From: Dehalococcoidia bacterium | GTDB lineage: Bacteria; Chloroflexota; Dehalococcoidia; Tepidiformales; Tepidiformaceae | Assembly: GCA_003104995.1 (NCBI GenBank) | Contig: PQAO01000036.1 | Span: 1 to 64,000, forward strand | Length of the DNA: 64,000 nt | Direction: 5' to 3' | In this document: in pieces, positions 29,183 to 37,318 of the stretch | How the letters are laid out: the number at the start of each line of letters is the position of its first letter | How positions within the stretch are numbered: the stretch's first letter is position 1 | The notes under the pieces: generated by a model | The model's database searches: none | What the model saw: only the letters and a program-made list of their open reading frames with translations | Told to the model about the DNA's origin: nothing | Made by a program: the position numbers and the translations under genes

Positions 29183-31080
29183 TAGCCGCCCTGGGAGGGG
29201 AGGTTCGTACAGCTGCCGCTCCCGGTAATCACTGAATGGTCCGCGTTCGCGGCCACAATGCACATCTGCTGGGCGGCCTGGGGGCGGTCGGCCAACGCGT
29301 AGCCGGTGAACGGGCTCGCCCCTCCGTACTCCTGCCCTCCGGTCGCCGGCGAGGCCGTGTTGAAGTAGAAGTGGACGTGCGTGCCTGGCAGCGCGGGAGT
29401 AAAGCCCGAGCAGGTGAAACTCACTTCGTAACGGTCGCCCGAGATCTTTACAGCCGTGATGCTGGCAGACATGGGTGCGGCCGTTGCGGTTGCCGTTGCT
29501 GCGGCCGTTGCGGTTGCCGTTGCGGTTGCGGTCGCCGCAGGGAGTGGCGTCGGGCTGGCGGCCACAGCGGCCAGTTGACTTGGCGTCGCGGTCGCAGCAA
29601 CGGTGGCGGCCGCACCCTTTCCGGCCGTCGGGGAGGCCGTGGGTCGGACGGTTGCCGTCGCAGCGATCTGCACCGAGGCGGCCGGGGCGTTGCTCGCGGC
29701 CGAGCCAACGTCACCACCTCCGTTCGCGGCGTTGTTCTCCCCGCCGCCACGCGTGAGGAAGAAGGCTCCGAGCGCCACACCGACGGCCAGCGTGGCGGCG
29801 ACACCTCCCAGCACAGCCAGCGATCTACGAGACAGGTCTCCTGCGCCAATCCCCAACCTCGCCGTCGCCGGGGGAGCCGCTCCAGTGAAGGCTATGACCG
29901 GGCCAGCGACTGCGACCGGGGGCGACTCCGAAAGGGCGGCCGACTCGCTCGCAGCTCGTCCGCTCCGGTCCGCAGGGGAGGAGAGGATGGGCGTTGCCGC
30001 CGCGACGGGTTCGTTCTCCTGCCTCCCACTGCCGTAGATTGCCGCCCCCAGGGCGATCGCATGCTTTGGGTGCGCGTCGATGGCCGTTGGCCGGCCCGTC
30101 GCCTCTCGCACAAGCGCGCCCACAACGGGGATCCGCGAGCTCCCACCAACAAGGAGGATGCGATCGACCTGGTCGAACGTCAGCCCCGCGCTCCGGACGC
30201 ACCGCTCGAGCGTGGCGATCGTCTCCCTCAGCCGCGGCCGGACCATTTCCTCGAATTCCTCACGGGTCAGCCGCACTTCCGTCTGCAGAGCCGTGAGGAG
30301 CACAGGGATGACCCCTTCAGTGTCCGATGAAAGTGCCTCCTTCGTCTGCCGGCATTCGTCGCGGAGGCGATTGGCGGCGGCGCGCGCCGTCGGGTCGTCC
30401 TGGTCCAGTGCATCGAGAGCCCTTCCGGTGGCAGCATTGACCAACCCGAGGATAGCCTGGTCGAAGTCGACGCCACCGAGCCTCTCGAGCCCCTCGGCCT
30501 CGCCCAGGAGATCGAACCTGTCCCCGGTCTTGCGTAGCACCGCCGCATCGAAGGTGCCGCCGCCGAAGTCGTACACGGCTACCACTGCCCCGGGCTCTAC
30601 CCGCTCCTGGTCCGCGTAGTGAATGGCTGCGGCCTCTGGCTCGCTCAACAGCACCGCGTCGCCAATCTCAGCCTGGCGAACCGCCTGCCGGAGCAGGTCG
30701 AGTTTGTAGGGCCCGTAGCTCGCCGGGTGCGTGATGACAACCAGCCCGGGCGTCTCGCCGCGCTGCTGGGTCACCTGGGCGACCACGCTGCGCAGCATGA
30801 GGGCGTAAAGCGCCTCTGCACCGTAAGGCGTCCCACCCAGGAGCATCGGCACCGGGTCGCCGAGACGACGCTTGAATTCGCGGGCGGTCCTTGCCGGCTC
30901 AGTCTGTGCGCGCCGATCCGCCGCCTCGCCCGTGAGCACTTCGCCATCGGCACGCAGCAGGACAACGGACGGTACGGAGGCGGCGTGCGACCCAAGCTGA
31001 AAGATCTCGGCCCGGCCATTCGCGGCGACGGCTGCCGCGGTGTAGGTAGTCCCCACATCAACGCCCAGGACGTAGGTCAC
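29179..31080 (-). CDS. Transmembrane Hsp70-like protein with exported C-terminal domain, 633 aa
   Basis: Cytoplasmic actin-fold ATPase of the Hsp70 superfamily: LGVDVGTTYT (phosphate 1), YDFGGGTFD at about 171-178 (phosphate 2) and LVGGSSRIP at about 310-318 (adenosine). The usual peptide-binding domain is absent. Instead a short linker leads to a single membrane helix (about 421-446), a 90-residue Thr/Ala/Pro linker and an exported C-terminal beta domain of about 90 residues with three Cys. GTG at 31080 is set by AGGAGG just upstream. The gene is divergent from two dynamin-like GTPase genes (86 bp apart), a grouping known in actinobacteria, so the three probably act together at the membrane. 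Confidence 0.9.
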   Translation of the reverse strand: MTYVLGVDVGTTYTAAAVAANGRAEIFQLGSHAASVPSVVLLRADGEVLTGEAADRRAQTEPARTAREFKRRLGDPVPMLLGGTPYGAEALYALMLRSVVAQVTQQRGETPGLVVITHPASYGPYKLDLLRQAVRQAEIGDAVLLSEPEAAAIHYADQERVEPGAVVAVYDFGGGTFDAAVLRKTGDRFDLLGEAEGLERLGGVDFDQAILGLVNAATGRALDALDQDDPTARAAANRLRDECRQTKEALSSDTEGVIPVLLTALQTEVRLTREEFEEMVRPRLRETIATLERCVRSAGLTFDQVDRILLVGGSSRIPVVGALVREATGRPTAIDAHPKHAIALGAAIYGSGRQENEPVAAATPILSSPADRSGRAASESAALSESPPVAVAGPVIAFTGAAPPATARLGIGAGDLSRRSLAVLGGVAATLAVGVALGAFFLTRGGGENNAANGGGDVGSAASNAPAASVQIAATATVRPTASPTAGKGAAATVAATATPSQLAAVAASPTPLPAATATATATATAAATATATAAPMSASITAVKISGDRYEVSFTCSGFTPALPGTHVHFYFNTASPATGGQEYGGASPFTGYALADRPQAAQQMCIVAANADHSVITGSGSCTNLPSQGGY

Positions 31081-31166
31081 GGTTCCTCCTCCTCTTGGGA
31101 CCCGGCCGAATGCTAGCAGTTCTTGCTTCACAACTCGTGTGCCGATCGGCTACGCTCAGTGACCTT
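31081..31166. promoter_or_regulatory. Shared divergent promoter region, Hsp70-like / dynamin-like genes
   Basis: 86-bp spacer holding both promoters. It contains the leftward AGGAGG site and the rightward leader. I see no clear -10. The short shared region supports common control. Confidence 0.5.
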
Positions 31167-33011
31167 ATGCAACCACCCCCGGAGAACGCTGATCCAGGGA
31201 GTGTGCACGATGCCGGCGCCTACGCCGACCTCGCCGCCCAGGCAGCGGCTGCGATGGGACGCGACGACCTTGCCCGGCGAGTCGCAGCCGCGAAAGCGCG
31301 TTTGCAGAACTCCGGCACCGCAATCGCCGTCGTCGGTGAGTTCAAGCAGGGTAAGAGCTCGCTCGTTAACGGTGTGCTAGGCATCGATATCTGCCCGGTC
31401 GATGACGACATCGCTACTTCCACCCTGACGGTTCTCCGGCATGGCGACGAGGCGCACGCGGTGGTCTGGTGCGCCGAGGGTTCAGAGCGTGTCACACGCG
31501 ACTTCCCCGTCGCCGCTCTCCCTTCGCTCGTGACAGAAGGTTCAGTCTTGGCAGATGGCCGCGTCGAACTCGTCGAAGTGTTCCTGCCCAATCCCCTGCT
31601 TGCCCACGGCATTTCGATCGTCGACACACCGGGTGCCAATGGGATTCGCCCCGGCTATACAGCGGTCGTCCTCGGATACCTGGAGGCAGTGCATGGGGCG
31701 GTTTTCGTGACCGATGCCTCCTCACCCCTGACCCACGAAGAGCTTGCGTTTCTACAGGCAGCAGTGGCCGTTTCGCCGGTCACCTGCATCGCCCTCGCGA
31801 AGATCGACCTCTTCCCGCATTGGCGCGAGATCCATTCGGCCAACGCTGATCTCCTGCAGCGGGCAGGCCTGGCCATCCCCGTTTTTCCGGTGTCGTCCGC
31901 GCTTCGCCATGCTGCCCTCGTGTTGAACGATGGAGAACTCAACGAGGAGAGTGGCTTCCCTGATCTCATCCGGTTCCTCGATGAGAACCTTGTCCAGCGC
32001 GCCACCACCATTGCGGCCCTCGGCATGTTCGACACCGCGATCTTCTGCCTCAACGAAATGCGCTTCGCTACTGCTGCCGACCTGGCCGCGCGCCGGTCGC
32101 CCGACACCATGGCGGATCGTTTGCAGGCCTTTCGGCAGGCGAAGGAGCGGCTGGAGCGGCTGAAGGTGGGCAACGCCCGCTGGGCAACCGTCATGAACGA
32201 CGGCCTCGGGGAGCTTGTCTCCCAGGTCGACCATCGCTTTCGTCGCCGCATGCGGGACCTCCAGAAAGCGGTCGATGACGAAGTGGCAAAGAGCGACCCC
32301 GCCAAGATCTGGCCTGACCTGACCGCTCGGGTCCGCGAGCAGGCGGCCGCGGGCGCTCGCGACGTCATTTACGAAATGGAGACCGGTGCGGACGAAGTCG
32401 CCGCCAGGATCACGGCCTTGCTGGCAGAAGACGACCTTCTGATCGGCTCCGCCGTCGACTCGCGACCTGAGCTCGAACTGACCAAATACTGGGCGCCCCG
32501 GCCACTGTCCAGGCTGTCGGTGGCATCAGGAATTGGTATGGGGTTCACTGGCCTTCGAGGTGCGCAGGGCGGGCTGATACTCTTCGGCATGCTATCGGGA
32601 CTGGCCGGGATTGCGGTTTCAACGGGCGTCCTGGCGGGAGTCGCCGCGGCTTTCGGCGGCAAGCAACTCCTTGAGGAGCGGAAACGGCAGGTGGCGGCAC
32701 GGCGGCAGGAGGCCCGGACGGCCATTCGCCAATCCCTCGATGAGACCGAGTTCGAAGTCGGCAAGACGCTTTGTGAGCTCTCGCGGGACCTCAATCGCCG
32801 CCTGCGTGACCATTACAGCGACCGCATCGGCGAACGCTTCCGGACCTGCATGGACGCGGCGGCCAGCCTTGAGCGTGGCCTTCAGGAGGATGAAGCCGCC
32901 CGCAGTGCGCGGGTCGCGGAGCTTAGCAACCAGGCCGGACAACTCGACATGATCCTCGACAAGCTGACCAGGCGGCGCAACGAACTGGCAGCCACCGGGA
33001 TGCGGCAGTGA
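31167..33011 (+). CDS. Dynamin-like GTPase, IniA-like, 614 aa
   Basis: Large GTPase expected to bind and remodel the cytoplasmic membrane. G1 motif GEFKQGKSS (residues 57-65), G3 DTPG (153-156) and G4-like AKID (211-214). A long helical stalk follows, with a hydrophobic paddle around 454-500 (GLILFGMLSGLAGIAVSTG) that would insert into the lipid, and a C-terminal helical bundle. The length is close to mycobacterial IniA (about 640). ATG at 31167 is chosen ahead of the first helix. The next gene starts inside its stop codon, so the pair is co-translated. Confidence 0.88.
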   Translation: MQPPPENADPGSVHDAGAYADLAAQAAAAMGRDDLARRVAAAKARLQNSGTAIAVVGEFKQGKSSLVNGVLGIDICPVDDDIATSTLTVLRHGDEAHAVVWCAEGSERVTRDFPVAALPSLVTEGSVLADGRVELVEVFLPNPLLAHGISIVDTPGANGIRPGYTAVVLGYLEAVHGAVFVTDASSPLTHEELAFLQAAVAVSPVTCIALAKIDLFPHWREIHSANADLLQRAGLAIPVFPVSSALRHAALVLNDGELNEESGFPDLIRFLDENLVQRATTIAALGMFDTAIFCLNEMRFATAADLAARRSPDTMADRLQAFRQAKERLERLKVGNARWATVMNDGLGELVSQVDHRFRRRMRDLQKAVDDEVAKSDPAKIWPDLTARVREQAAAGARDVIYEMETGADEVAARITALLAEDDLLIGSAVDSRPELELTKYWAPRPLSRLSVASGIGMGFTGLRGAQGGLILFGMLSGLAGIAVSTGVLAGVAAAFGGKQLLEERKRQVAARRQEARTAIRQSLDETEFEVGKTLCELSRDLNRRLRDHYSDRIGERFRTCMDAAASLERGLQEDEAARSARVAELSNQAGQLDMILDKLTRRRNELAATGMRQ

Positions 33012-34480
33012 TCTCCCCGCTCCTGACACGTGTCGACGCTGCCTGCGCCCGCGCCATGGATGCGCTGGGGGCAAGCCCCCTTGCCGCGGACGTGGATCGT
33101 ATTCGTGCCGGGCTGCATGAACCATTGCGCGTGGCCATCGTGGGGCGGGTAAAGGCCGGTAAATCGACCTTGCTGAACGCCCTGCTGCGAGAGCGAATCG
33201 CGCCCACGGATGCCGGAGAGTGCACCAGGTATGTGTGCAACTACCGCCACGGCCTCGACTACGACGTGGAGGCGCTCCTGGCAGATGGCGCCCGCGTGAA
33301 GCTTCCCTTCCGGCGCGCCGATGAGTCGCTGGAGATCGACCTCCAGTCGGCGCCGGGGCCCATCGAGCGGTTGGAGGTCGCCTGGCCCGCGGGCGCTCTC
33401 ACCGGGCTCACGATCATCGACACGCCGGGCATCGGCTCGACGGACGAGGACATCCGCGTCAGGGTTGCTTCGTTCCTCGGCGGCGAAGACGAACAGGTCG
33501 CCCCGGAGGCAGACGCCGTCGTCTATCTGATGCGCCACCTTCACCGGACCGACCTGGCACTCATGGAGACCCTGTACAACCGGTCCGTTGCTTCCGCCTC
33601 CCCGGTCAACGCGGTTGCGGTCCTGTCGCGCGCCGACGAGATCTGCGCAGCACGACCCGATGCGATGGACGCCGCCGAGACAGTCGCCGCCCGCTACGCC
33701 GCCGACCCGCTGCTCAGGGCAGCCGTGGCCGACGTCATCCCGATGGCCGAACTCCTTGCGGAGACGGGCGCAACCCTGCGCGAGTCCGAGATGGCCTGGC
33801 TTCGCGAGCTTGCCAGCGCCGGTGCACCCGAGCTTTCGATGCTCCTGCTTTCGGTCGACCGGTTCCGGCGGCCGGACCTCGGCCCTCTCACCGTGGAGGT
33901 GCGCGAGTTGTTGTTGACGCGCTTTGGATTGTTCGGCCTGCGCTTTGCACTCCACGCGATCACCACCAACCGCTGCGATACAGCCGCTTCGCTTTCGCGC
34001 GCCCTCCTCGAGGTTTCGGGCATCGCACGCCTGAAAGCGCTCATCGACGAGTACTTCTCCTCTCGCTCAGGACACTTGAAGGCTCGTTCAGCGCTCCTCC
34101 AGCTCCGCGTGGCGGCACGTTCGGCGGAAACGTTCAGCCCTTCCGCTGCCCAATCCATCCGGCAGTCGATTGAAGAGGTGGAGGCTTCCGCTCACGAGCT
34201 CGCTGAGCTGCGGCTGCTTCACCTTGCGCTGACCGCGGTCGCCGGGCTAACCGCCAACGAAGTGTCCGAAGTGCGCCGCCTGGTGTCAGGGAGGGCAACA
34301 TCCGACCGGCTCGGCCTCGCAGCTGATGCGACCGCCGCTGCGAGCAGGCAAGCGTCTCTCGAGCGAGTCGAGTACTGGCGCCAACGAGCTGCCAACCCAC
34401 TCGCATCCCGCGATCTGGCGACGGCCTGCGAGATAGCGGCCCGTTCCTACGAAGGAATCTACGCGTCACTTGGGGAATAA
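33008..34480 (+). CDS. Dynamin-like GTPase, IniC-like, 490 aa
   Basis: Second GTPase of the pair. G1 GRVKAGKST (46-54), G3 DTPGIGS near residue 139, G4-like SRAD near 208. The GTG start overlaps the upstream stop (GTGA), so equal expression is likely. The length matches mycobacterial IniC (about 490) and it lacks the long hydrophobic paddle of its partner, as IniC does. The pair probably forms a heteromeric membrane-fission or repair machine; linkage to the transmembrane Hsp70-like protein suggests a chaperone-driven assembly or disassembly step (inference). Confidence 0.87.
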   Translation: MISPLLTRVDAACARAMDALGASPLAADVDRIRAGLHEPLRVAIVGRVKAGKSTLLNALLRERIAPTDAGECTRYVCNYRHGLDYDVEALLADGARVKLPFRRADESLEIDLQSAPGPIERLEVAWPAGALTGLTIIDTPGIGSTDEDIRVRVASFLGGEDEQVAPEADAVVYLMRHLHRTDLALMETLYNRSVASASPVNAVAVLSRADEICAARPDAMDAAETVAARYAADPLLRAAVADVIPMAELLAETGATLRESEMAWLRELASAGAPELSMLLLSVDRFRRPDLGPLTVEVRELLLTRFGLFGLRFALHAITTNRCDTAASLSRALLEVSGIARLKALIDEYFSSRSGHLKARSALLQLRVAARSAETFSPSAAQSIRQSIEEVEASAHELAELRLLHLALTAVAGLTANEVSEVRRLVSGRATSDRLGLAADATAAASRQASLERVEYWRQRAANPLASRDLATACEIAARSYEGIYASLGE

Positions 34481-34483
34481 GCT

Positions 34484-34762
34484 GTCCGGGAGGCGCGTAG
34501 TTGCGCCGGGCCCGGTCAGAGAGGCGAGGAATCTCGCCGCGCCGCGCTACCGGTTGGCGGCCGTCGTCGCCTTCTACTGCCGGGAGGTCGTTGATCCACT
34601 CGGTCAGGTGCTCGCCCGTGATGGCCGCCGGCGCCGTGGGCACTCCCCGCTCACGGAGAGAGACGCAGAGGAGGTCGACGGCCGCGCCGTACGGCCTGGA
34701 TCGCACGGGGGCTCTTGTTCGCGGCGGCAAGCGAGCGCAGGAAGGCCGCGCGGTATACTTTG
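34484..34762 (-). pseudogene. Decayed tyrosine recombinase (N-terminal part)
   Basis: Reading the minus strand in three frames gives pieces of a phage-integrase N-terminal (SAM-like) domain: FLRSLAAANKSPRAIQA, then after a frameshift YGAAVDLLCVSLRERGVP..EHLTEWINDL, then after another shift KATTAANR*RGAARFLASL with in-frame stops. No catalytic domain follows. Its position beside the tRNA-Arg gene indicates an older integration at the same site. It is non-functional. Confidence 0.7.
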
Positions 34763-34767
34763 AACAT

Positions 34768-34786
34768 GCCGGGCGCTGCGCCCGGC
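34768..34786. terminator. GC hairpin between iniC-like gene and tRNA
   Basis: Perfect 8-bp stem GCCGGGCG / CGCCCGGC with a 3-base loop. It may end the dynamin operon transcript, although it lies 290 bp downstream. No T run. Confidence 0.4.
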
Positions 34787-34825
34787 GCCTCACGCGTTGC
34801 CTGGGTCGTCCCAAAGCTACCAAGG

Positions 34826-34831
34826 TATAAT
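34826..34831 (+). promoter_or_regulatory. Consensus -10 box for the tRNA-Arg gene
   Basis: Perfect TATAAT 79 bases before the tRNA. The -35 is weak or too distant (TTGCCT at 34797), so the assignment rests on the -10 and position. Confidence 0.45.
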
Positions 34832-34909
34832 CGTGTGAGTGATCGGTGGGTTCTGGGAGGTTCCCCGGGGTCAGATGGTGAGTCTGGATTCGAAAACCTT
34901 CGCCGTAGT

Positions 34910-34985
34910 GCCCTCGTAGCTCAACGGATAGAGCATCTGACTTCGGATCAGAAGGTTGGGAGTTCGAGTCTCTCCGAGGGTACCA
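34910..34985 (+). tRNA. tRNA-Arg (anticodon TCG)
   Basis: Cloverleaf of 76 bases with encoded CCA: acceptor GCCCTCG pairs with CGAGGGT, anticodon loop CTTCGGA in a TCTGA/TCAGA stem, T loop GTTCGAGTC. The anticodon TCG reads CGA and, by wobble, other CGN codons. The last 19 bases are the left attachment repeat of the integrated element, whose insertion leaves the tRNA intact. The serine-integrase stop codon lies antisense inside the anticodon arm. Confidence 0.97.
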
Positions 34986-36456
34986 AGCTAACAAACTCGC
35001 GACGATGCCTGAAGAGGCTGTCAAACTCGGGCCATGGCTTCAGCCAGATGAGCTTGTTGGCCGTATCAAGCTCCACGCGCTCGAACACGAGGCGGACACC
35101 CTCCCGCTGCTCTTCCTGGGCCATGCCATCCCAGACCCGCCCGACCTCGATCAGTCGTTCGAGTCCAAAGAGCACGCCGCCCGGCAGTGGTGCCGGGATG
35201 GCTGCGAGTCGGGCGTCAATGGCCGTCTTGATTCGGTTCCACTCGGCTTCCTCCAGGTCTCCCGCGACGTACGCCCGAGTTGCCCTTCTCCGCGACCCTA
35301 CCAGTTCGGTTCGTTCCGCCGCGTAGGCATCGCCCTGGGGTAGACGCCGGGCCTCGCGGTCAATGCGTGCACACCACTCCCGATCGAAGGCCATGGCCCG
35401 AATGACACTGGCAACCTCTTCCTCGGCAGCCTCGGCCCGCCAACTTGTTCGCCGCTTCGAACATGGGCGCTGGCGAATCTTGCTCGTCTCTCGATAGTAG
35501 GCCCGCCGAAGGTGGGGGTAGCGCGGGTTACCCGAGGTTGTCAGCCAGAGCGGCCCCTGGCATTCAGCGCAAACGGCGATGCCACTGAGTGCACGTGGGC
35601 TGCGCGAGCGGGGTGCTGCGTATCCCCTGCCGATTCGCTCCTGCACGCGCAACCAAAGTTCCTCGGAGACTATCGGCTCGTGCGCCCCCCGGCGACGCTC
35701 TCCGCGCCGATGGATGTAACCCGCGTAGAACTCGTTTTGCAGGATCGTCTGAATACTGCTGGCTGTGAACACGAGGTTCCCCCGCTTGGAGTGGGGGCGG
35801 AGGCCCATCGCGTTCCACCTCTCCGCAGTTTCCGTCAGACCGACCCCGGCGATCCTGTCTTCGAAAGCCTGGTGTATAGCGGTGGCCTCGGCCCGGACAG
35901 GGACGAGCGGAGCACTCGTGTCCCGCACCACTGAACCATCCGGCAGCGGCTTGAGTGGCCTTTCATAGCCGAATGGCACATCGCCAACGTGGAGCCCCAG
36001 TTCGAACTGCTCTCGCCGTACCTTCGCAACTTGTTCGCCGTGCTTCCGCGACTGCCATGCGTTCAGCACCCCCTGGATGCCGTAATGCACGCGCCCGTCC
36101 GGCGAATAGAAGTAGTCCACCTCCTTGTCCGCTTCGACAAGCCGCACACCATTCGCCTGGAGTTCATTGATCAACCACTGCGACAGCTCTTCGTCACGGG
36201 CAAGGCGGCTGCTCTCGTGGAAGAGCACAAGGTCGAACTCGTGCCGTCGCGCTGCTTCCACGAGTCCCTTCAGGACAGGACGGCGGTTGAGGTCGCGAGT
36301 GGAGGCGCTTTCGCCGGGGGCCTCGAAGGTACGAACGACGCTCCAGCCCTCACGGGTGGCCCTGTCTTTCATGGCACGGAGTTGCGCCCCGAGCGAATGG
36401 TGAGCCTCGGTGGCCTGCTCCTCCGTCGAAACCCGGGCAAGAAGTGCAACCCTCAT
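34948..36456 (-). CDS. int: Large serine recombinase (integrase), 502 aa in integrated form
   Basis: Site-specific integrase of the element. Resolvase-type catalytic domain with the nucleophile Ser10 in ARVSTEEQ and the conserved SRLARD loop; recombinase domain with GDVPFGYE and GYIHRRGERRRGAHEPI; zinc ribbon CAEC..RPCSKRR; long coiled C-terminal part ending KPWPEFDSLFRHRREF. The last five residues (ELPTF) and the stop are read antisense from the tRNA, so they belong to the host. In the excised circle the frame would run into the other end of the element and gain 21 different residues. The start ATG overlaps the stop of a small upstream ORF. Orientation toward the tRNA is typical of integrase at the end of an element. 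Confidence 0.93.
   Translation of the reverse strand: MRVALLARVSTEEQATEAHHSLGAQLRAMKDRATREGWSVVRTFEAPGESASTRDLNRRPVLKGLVEAARRHEFDLVLFHESSRLARDEELSQWLINELQANGVRLVEADKEVDYFYSPDGRVHYGIQGVLNAWQSRKHGEQVAKVRREQFELGLHVGDVPFGYERPLKPLPDGSVVRDTSAPLVPVRAEATAIHQAFEDRIAGVGLTETAERWNAMGLRPHSKRGNLVFTASSIQTILQNEFYAGYIHRRGERRRGAHEPIVSEELWLRVQERIGRGYAAPRSRSPRALSGIAVCAECQGPLWLTTSGNPRYPHLRRAYYRETSKIRQRPCSKRRTSWRAEAAEEEVASVIRAMAFDREWCARIDREARRLPQGDAYAAERTELVGSRRRATRAYVAGDLEEAEWNRIKTAIDARLAAIPAPLPGGVLFGLERLIEVGRVWDGMAQEEQREGVRLVFERVELDTANKLIWLKPWPEFDSLFRHRREFVSLVPSERLELPTF
34967..34985 (+). repeat. attL core repeat (19 bp)
   Basis: AGTCTCTCCGAGGGTACCA, the 3' end of tRNA-Arg. Identical to 53029-53047; the flanking base differs on both sides, so the repeat is exactly 19 bp. 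Confidence 0.9.
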
Positions 36457-36578
36457 GATGCCTCCGGCACATCCTGCCGCTCTTGCACCGCCATTTCCAG
36501 TAGCTGCCGCCGCCAGGATCGGATTAGGAGTTCTTCGAACTGCCGTAGTCGGTCAGAGTCGTACGGGGTTTCGTCCAT
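36453..36578 (-). CDS. Small ORF coupled to integrase, 41 aa
   Basis: Short acidic/basic helical peptide: MDETPYDSDRLRQFEELL, then an Arg-rich segment and VQERQDVPEAS. Its stop overlaps the integrase ATG (ATGA), so it is translationally coupled to the integrase. Size and place would suit a regulator of integrase or a recombination directionality factor, but no family is recognised. It could also be only a leader ORF. Confidence 0.55.
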   Translation of the reverse strand: MDETPYDSDRLRQFEELLIRSWRRQLLEMAVQERQDVPEAS

Positions 36579-36738
36579 GCCGGGTGCCTCGCCAGTTGTT
36601 TTCGTCTCGGGGGAACCAGCGGCAAATATCTAATTACTTGAAACGAGCGAGGGTGGTAACCGGCTGGCGATCCGCATAGCGGACACCCCGAATGTTGCTC
36701 GGAATCGGGGCTGTGTCAACGATCCTGGCCCGGCGGGT

Positions 36739-36813
36739 TCAGTTCTTGTTGGCGATCCGCAGGAGCAAGAGTAGCGCCAGCAGCCCGACGATCAGCTTGA
36801 GATAGTCTTCCAT
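36739..36813 (-). CDS. Possible 24-residue membrane peptide
   Basis: ATG at 36813 opens MEDYLKLIVGLLALLLLLRIANKN, one hydrophobic helix with a charged end on each side, the pattern of small single-pass peptides. No clear ribosome-binding site. Chance occurrence cannot be excluded. Confidence 0.3.
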   Translation of the reverse strand: MEDYLKLIVGLLALLLLLRIANKN

Positions 36814-36815
36814 GA

Positions 36816-37157
36816 CAGGCGCGACTGTACATCTTGGTCGGTCATGCCGTCTACATGCAGAACTCAGCCGCCGAGATCAAGCTCCGGGCGGAGCGCAAAG
36901 CGGGCGAACTGCTGGCGGCGATGCCCAAGCATCCCGGCGCAGCAACGCCATCACACGATGTTAGTGCGTTGCCACCCAGGCTGGCAGACATTGGGATTAG
37001 TCCCATGCAGTCCTCCCGCTGGCAGGCCGAGGCCCTAGTCCCCGAGCCAGTGTTCGAAGACTACCTCGAAGCCACGAAAGACGCGGGCGAAGAGATCACC
37101 ACAGCCGGACGATGCTCGCCGTGGCGATGCTGCTCTGGCCGGTTCGGGCGTGGTTAA
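36816..37157 (+). pseudogene. Truncated phage/plasmid gene remnant
   Basis: The segment NSAAEIKLRAERKAGELLAAMPKHPG followed by LADIGISPMQSSRWQAEALVPEPVFEDYLEA..GEEITTAG resembles a small conserved protein common in phages and plasmids of high-GC bacteria. The N-terminal third of that protein is missing (a stop codon lies just upstream at 36813) and the C-terminal end turns into a Cys/Arg-rich tail that looks out of frame. TTG at 36834 is the first start codon. Probably a decayed gene. Confidence 0.5.
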
Positions 37158-37318
37158 TCGAGTTTCCCGTTGCCTGGCTCTCGGCTTCGTCATCGGCCTC
37201 GGAAACACCCTTCGTTGGAAGCTGGGGGCTCGCTAACCGGCCCTGTGGCTTCTCCCATCTTCTCCTGGGGCGCGGAAGGGCGCTGACGGGAGGGTAAGAG
37301 CGCCTCTCGTCTCCGGGC
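37158..37318. other. Short region without gene
   Basis: No convincing coding frame, hairpin or repeat seen between the phage-gene remnant and the recombinase stop codon. Confidence 0.4.

Noticed and set aside
34134-35024. Minus-strand frame containing an integrase-like segment and RDSNSQPSDPKSDALS
   Set aside because: The latter is the usual antisense translation of a tRNA; the integrase-like part belongs to a frameshifted relic, annotated as a pseudogene, not an intact gene.
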